Assembly (NCBI GenBank): GCA_023145275.1
Contig: JAGLEB010000053.1
Coordinates: forward strand, 1 to 39,751
From: Flavobacteriales bacterium
GTDB lineage: Bacteria > Bacteroidota > Bacteroidia > Flavobacteriales > JADGDT01
Length of the DNA stretch: 39,751 nucleotides
Direction: 5' to 3'
The notes below the pieces were generated by a model. That model made no database searches. It had not been told where the DNA came from and saw only the letters and a program-made list of their open reading frames with translations. This document shows, piece by piece, positions 38,358-39,751 of the stretch (positions within the stretch are counted from its first letter, which is position 1; each line of letters starts with the position of its first letter). The position numbers were made by a program, and so were the translations under genes.

Positions 38358-39346
38358 TCTTTTAGGTATTTTTGAATTTCTTCTAATTTTTGTGAAGTCT
38401 TATCATAGTTTATATTCATTGGTACAATGTTATCTAAAGACGGGATGTCGTTTGGAATTGTCACACCCTTGTGTAGTGGCATTTGAGCGCAGGATTTAGC
38501 TAATTTTGCTTCGGTTTCTTTGCTTAAGAGGTAATCTATCATTTTCTTGCCATTCTCAGTATTACTTGAGTTCTTAATTAGATTAACAGTGTTCGGAATT
38601 ATTAAGCTACCTATTCCTTGTTGATCTAAAAACACGATCCCAATATTTGCTCCTTCTTTTATAGCCTCATAAGCGTCATCTGTATCAGTAAGTCCACAGA
38701 AAACTTCTCCGTGTACTACTCTTTTTTTTACGTCTCCATTGCTAGTAGCTATAACAACGTGATTGTTTTTCAAGTCTGTGAGGAATTGTTTTGCTTTTTC
38801 GTCTCCAATAGCAGTAAATAAAGATGCAATGTGGAATGTTGTTGTACCAAAAAGGGGGTTTGCAATAGCTATATTATATTCGTACTCTTTTTTTGTAAGG
38901 TCGAAGATTGATTGTGGGATATTATTATCTTCAATCAGACCCTTGTTGTAAATCAATGCTCTTGCTCTAGCCGAAAAGCCAATCCAATGATTGTCAGGAT
39001 CTTTAAATACAGGATTAATATCGTTGGCAACGGTAGATTTATATGGAGTAGTTATACCTTTGTTTTTCAAAACAATTGTTCTAACAGGGTCTCCACTCCA
39101 AAAGACATCGCATTGAGGGTTGTCCTTTTCAGCAATAATACGGTTTAATACACCCGTAGACTTGGTCTCTTCTGTGTCATAAACAGCTTTTACAATTATG
39201 CCGGTATCCTTTTCAAAATCTTTTAAAATTGGTTCTGAAAAAATTTGGTCAACTGTTGTGTAAACAATTACTACGTTTGAATCATTGCTACAACTGCCGG
39301 TAATTAATACTGCAAAAAGTGTAATTATTTGGCTTATTTTTTTCAT
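38342..39346 (-). CDS. Fe(III)-type ABC transporter solute-binding lipoprotein
   Basis: A 334-aa substrate-binding protein of the FbpA-like group. From ATG 39346 it reads MKKISQIITLFAVLITGSCS, a lipoprotein signal with Cys19 as the lipid-attachment site. The body has VVIVYTTVDQIFSEPILKDFEKDTGI, YDTEETKSTGVLNRIIAEKDNPQ, DVFWSGDPVRTIVLKNKGI and GLTDTDDAYEA, all typical of ferric or similar anion-complex binding proteins. The frame extends to 39394, but that would put 16 polar residues before the signal peptide. A TATCTTTG box on the minus strand (39447-39440) is a possible -7 element. No convincing Fur box was recognised. Confidence 0.88.
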   Translation of the reverse strand: MKKISQIITLFAVLITGSCSNDSNVVIVYTTVDQIFSEPILKDFEKDTGIIVKAVYDTEETKSTGVLNRIIAEKDNPQCDVFWSGDPVRTIVLKNKGITTPYKSTVANDINPVFKDPDNHWIGFSARARALIYNKGLIEDNNIPQSIFDLTKKEYEYNIAIANPLFGTTTFHIASLFTAIGDEKAKQFLTDLKNNHVVIATSNGDVKKRVVHGEVFCGLTDTDDAYEAIKEGANIGIVFLDQQGIGSLIIPNTVNLIKNSSNTENGKKMIDYLLSKETEAKLAKSCAQMPLHKGVTIPNDIPSLDNIVPMNINYDKTSQKLEEIQKYLKEWAEN

Positions 39347-39409
39347 AGAATTATTTTTCAAGCATTCGGTATTTACTGTGTCTAATAATATCACCTATAT
39401 TTTATCGCG

Positions 39410-39517
39410 ATGTATAAAAAACTTCAAGGTCGATATAAACAAAGATATTGGTGCTTTGTATTGCTACTATTTGTAATAATTATCCAAATCAGTTCGATAT
39501 TTTCAAATAGTAGATAG
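39410..39517 (+). CDS. Possible small membrane protein, 35 aa
   Basis: A short frame from ATG 39410 to TAG 39517 encodes MYKKLQGRYKQRYW followed by a hydrophobic run (CFVLLLFVIIIQISSIF). That layout, basic N-terminus then a single membrane helix, is that of many real small membrane proteins, but AT-rich DNA yields such frames by chance. It is divergent from the iron-transporter operon. No clear promoter or homologue is recognised. The rest of the right-edge stretch (39518-39751) shows no gene, only AT-rich sequence. Confidence 0.25.
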   Translation: MYKKLQGRYKQRYWCFVLLLFVIIIQISSIFSNSR

Positions 39518-39751
39518 ATAATTGTACTAAGTCAAGAATGTTTTGACGAATATAGAAAAAATGGACTTGCGGATGTCAACTTTAAGGGGCTTCTTTATAA
39601 ATAAGATTTACAAGCATAGCATTTTGTTTTTACTCAGAAATCAAATTAGTTTTATTATTAGGGTCTATGTCACAGAATAATAAATATGTGCTTAGCTAGA
39701 AATTGATTAATCGATAACATTTTTTGTTAAATACTAAAGTTTCGCACCTAT

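Noticed and set aside
1..39751. CRISPR arrays, tRNA or rRNA genes, defence islands, prophage genes
   Set aside because: No repeat-spacer pattern, cloverleaf, ribosomal sequence, nuclease-methylase pair or phage structural gene was seen in the window.

Overview
The window is about 39.7 kb of low-GC DNA from a member of the Bacteroidota. The evidence is a set of genes typical of that phylum (DUF5103, DUF3667, DUF2851, a porin whose last residue is Phe) and promoters of the Bacteroidota type: a -33 TTG/TTTG and a -7 TAnnTTTG or TAnnTTCG, seen clearly upstream of gltA and popT with the same 19-nt spacer. Genes lack consistent Shine-Dalgarno sequences. A complete Na+-translocating NADH:quinone reductase operon suggests a marine or sodium-adapted respiring bacterium. 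I cannot assign a genus.

Layout. Positions 1-490 hold the N-terminal part of citrate synthase (minus strand, cut by the window edge), divergent from popT (DUF368, undecaprenyl-phosphate translocase). A minus-strand pair follows (DUF5103, then the zinc-ribbon membrane protein DUF3667). Next is nqrABCDEF (4429-10482) with a strong terminator. Then come a J-domain/KTSC protein, a DEAD-box helicase, a porin-like outer membrane protein convergent with a small membrane-anchored protein, the UvrD/PcrA helicase, and tatD and tcdA with overlapping ends. Next are a UspA protein, fluC-DUF190 (fluoride export), alaS, an M23 peptidase, a MerR-type regulator, aconitase, a dihydroorotate-dehydrogenase-like flavoprotein, and a plus-strand run of DUF2851, PspC, K+ channel, RmlD-like reductase, gluconate-dehydrogenase subunit 3 and GMC oxidoreductase. 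The right end is a four-gene minus-strand operon: an Fe(III)-type ABC importer (lipoprotein binding protein, fused permease, ATPase) and a LamG-like lipoprotein.

How genes work together: gltA and acn supply the first two TCA-cycle steps, and NQR oxidises NADH and builds the sodium gradient. NqrB and NqrC carry flavinylation motifs, and NqrD and NqrE carry all four iron-ligand cysteines, so the complex looks functional. The maturation flavin transferase ApbE is not in the window.

The most unusual content is between genes. (1) A 161-bp MITE-like element (20934-21094) has 18-bp terminal inverted repeats and a perfect 7-bp target duplication; one copy of the duplication overlaps the alaS stop codon. 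(2) A set of intergenic elements is built from short words in strict 7- or 8-nt register, with direct repeats in one arm and complementary repeats in the other. They lie inside the nqr operon (5766-5832, 9073-9163), after it (10491-10560), and after tcdA and DUF190. The words differ but the architecture is shared. (3) A 195-nt hairpin-dense element lies at 35037-35231. No tRNA, rRNA, CRISPR array, complete insertion sequence or defence system was recognised.
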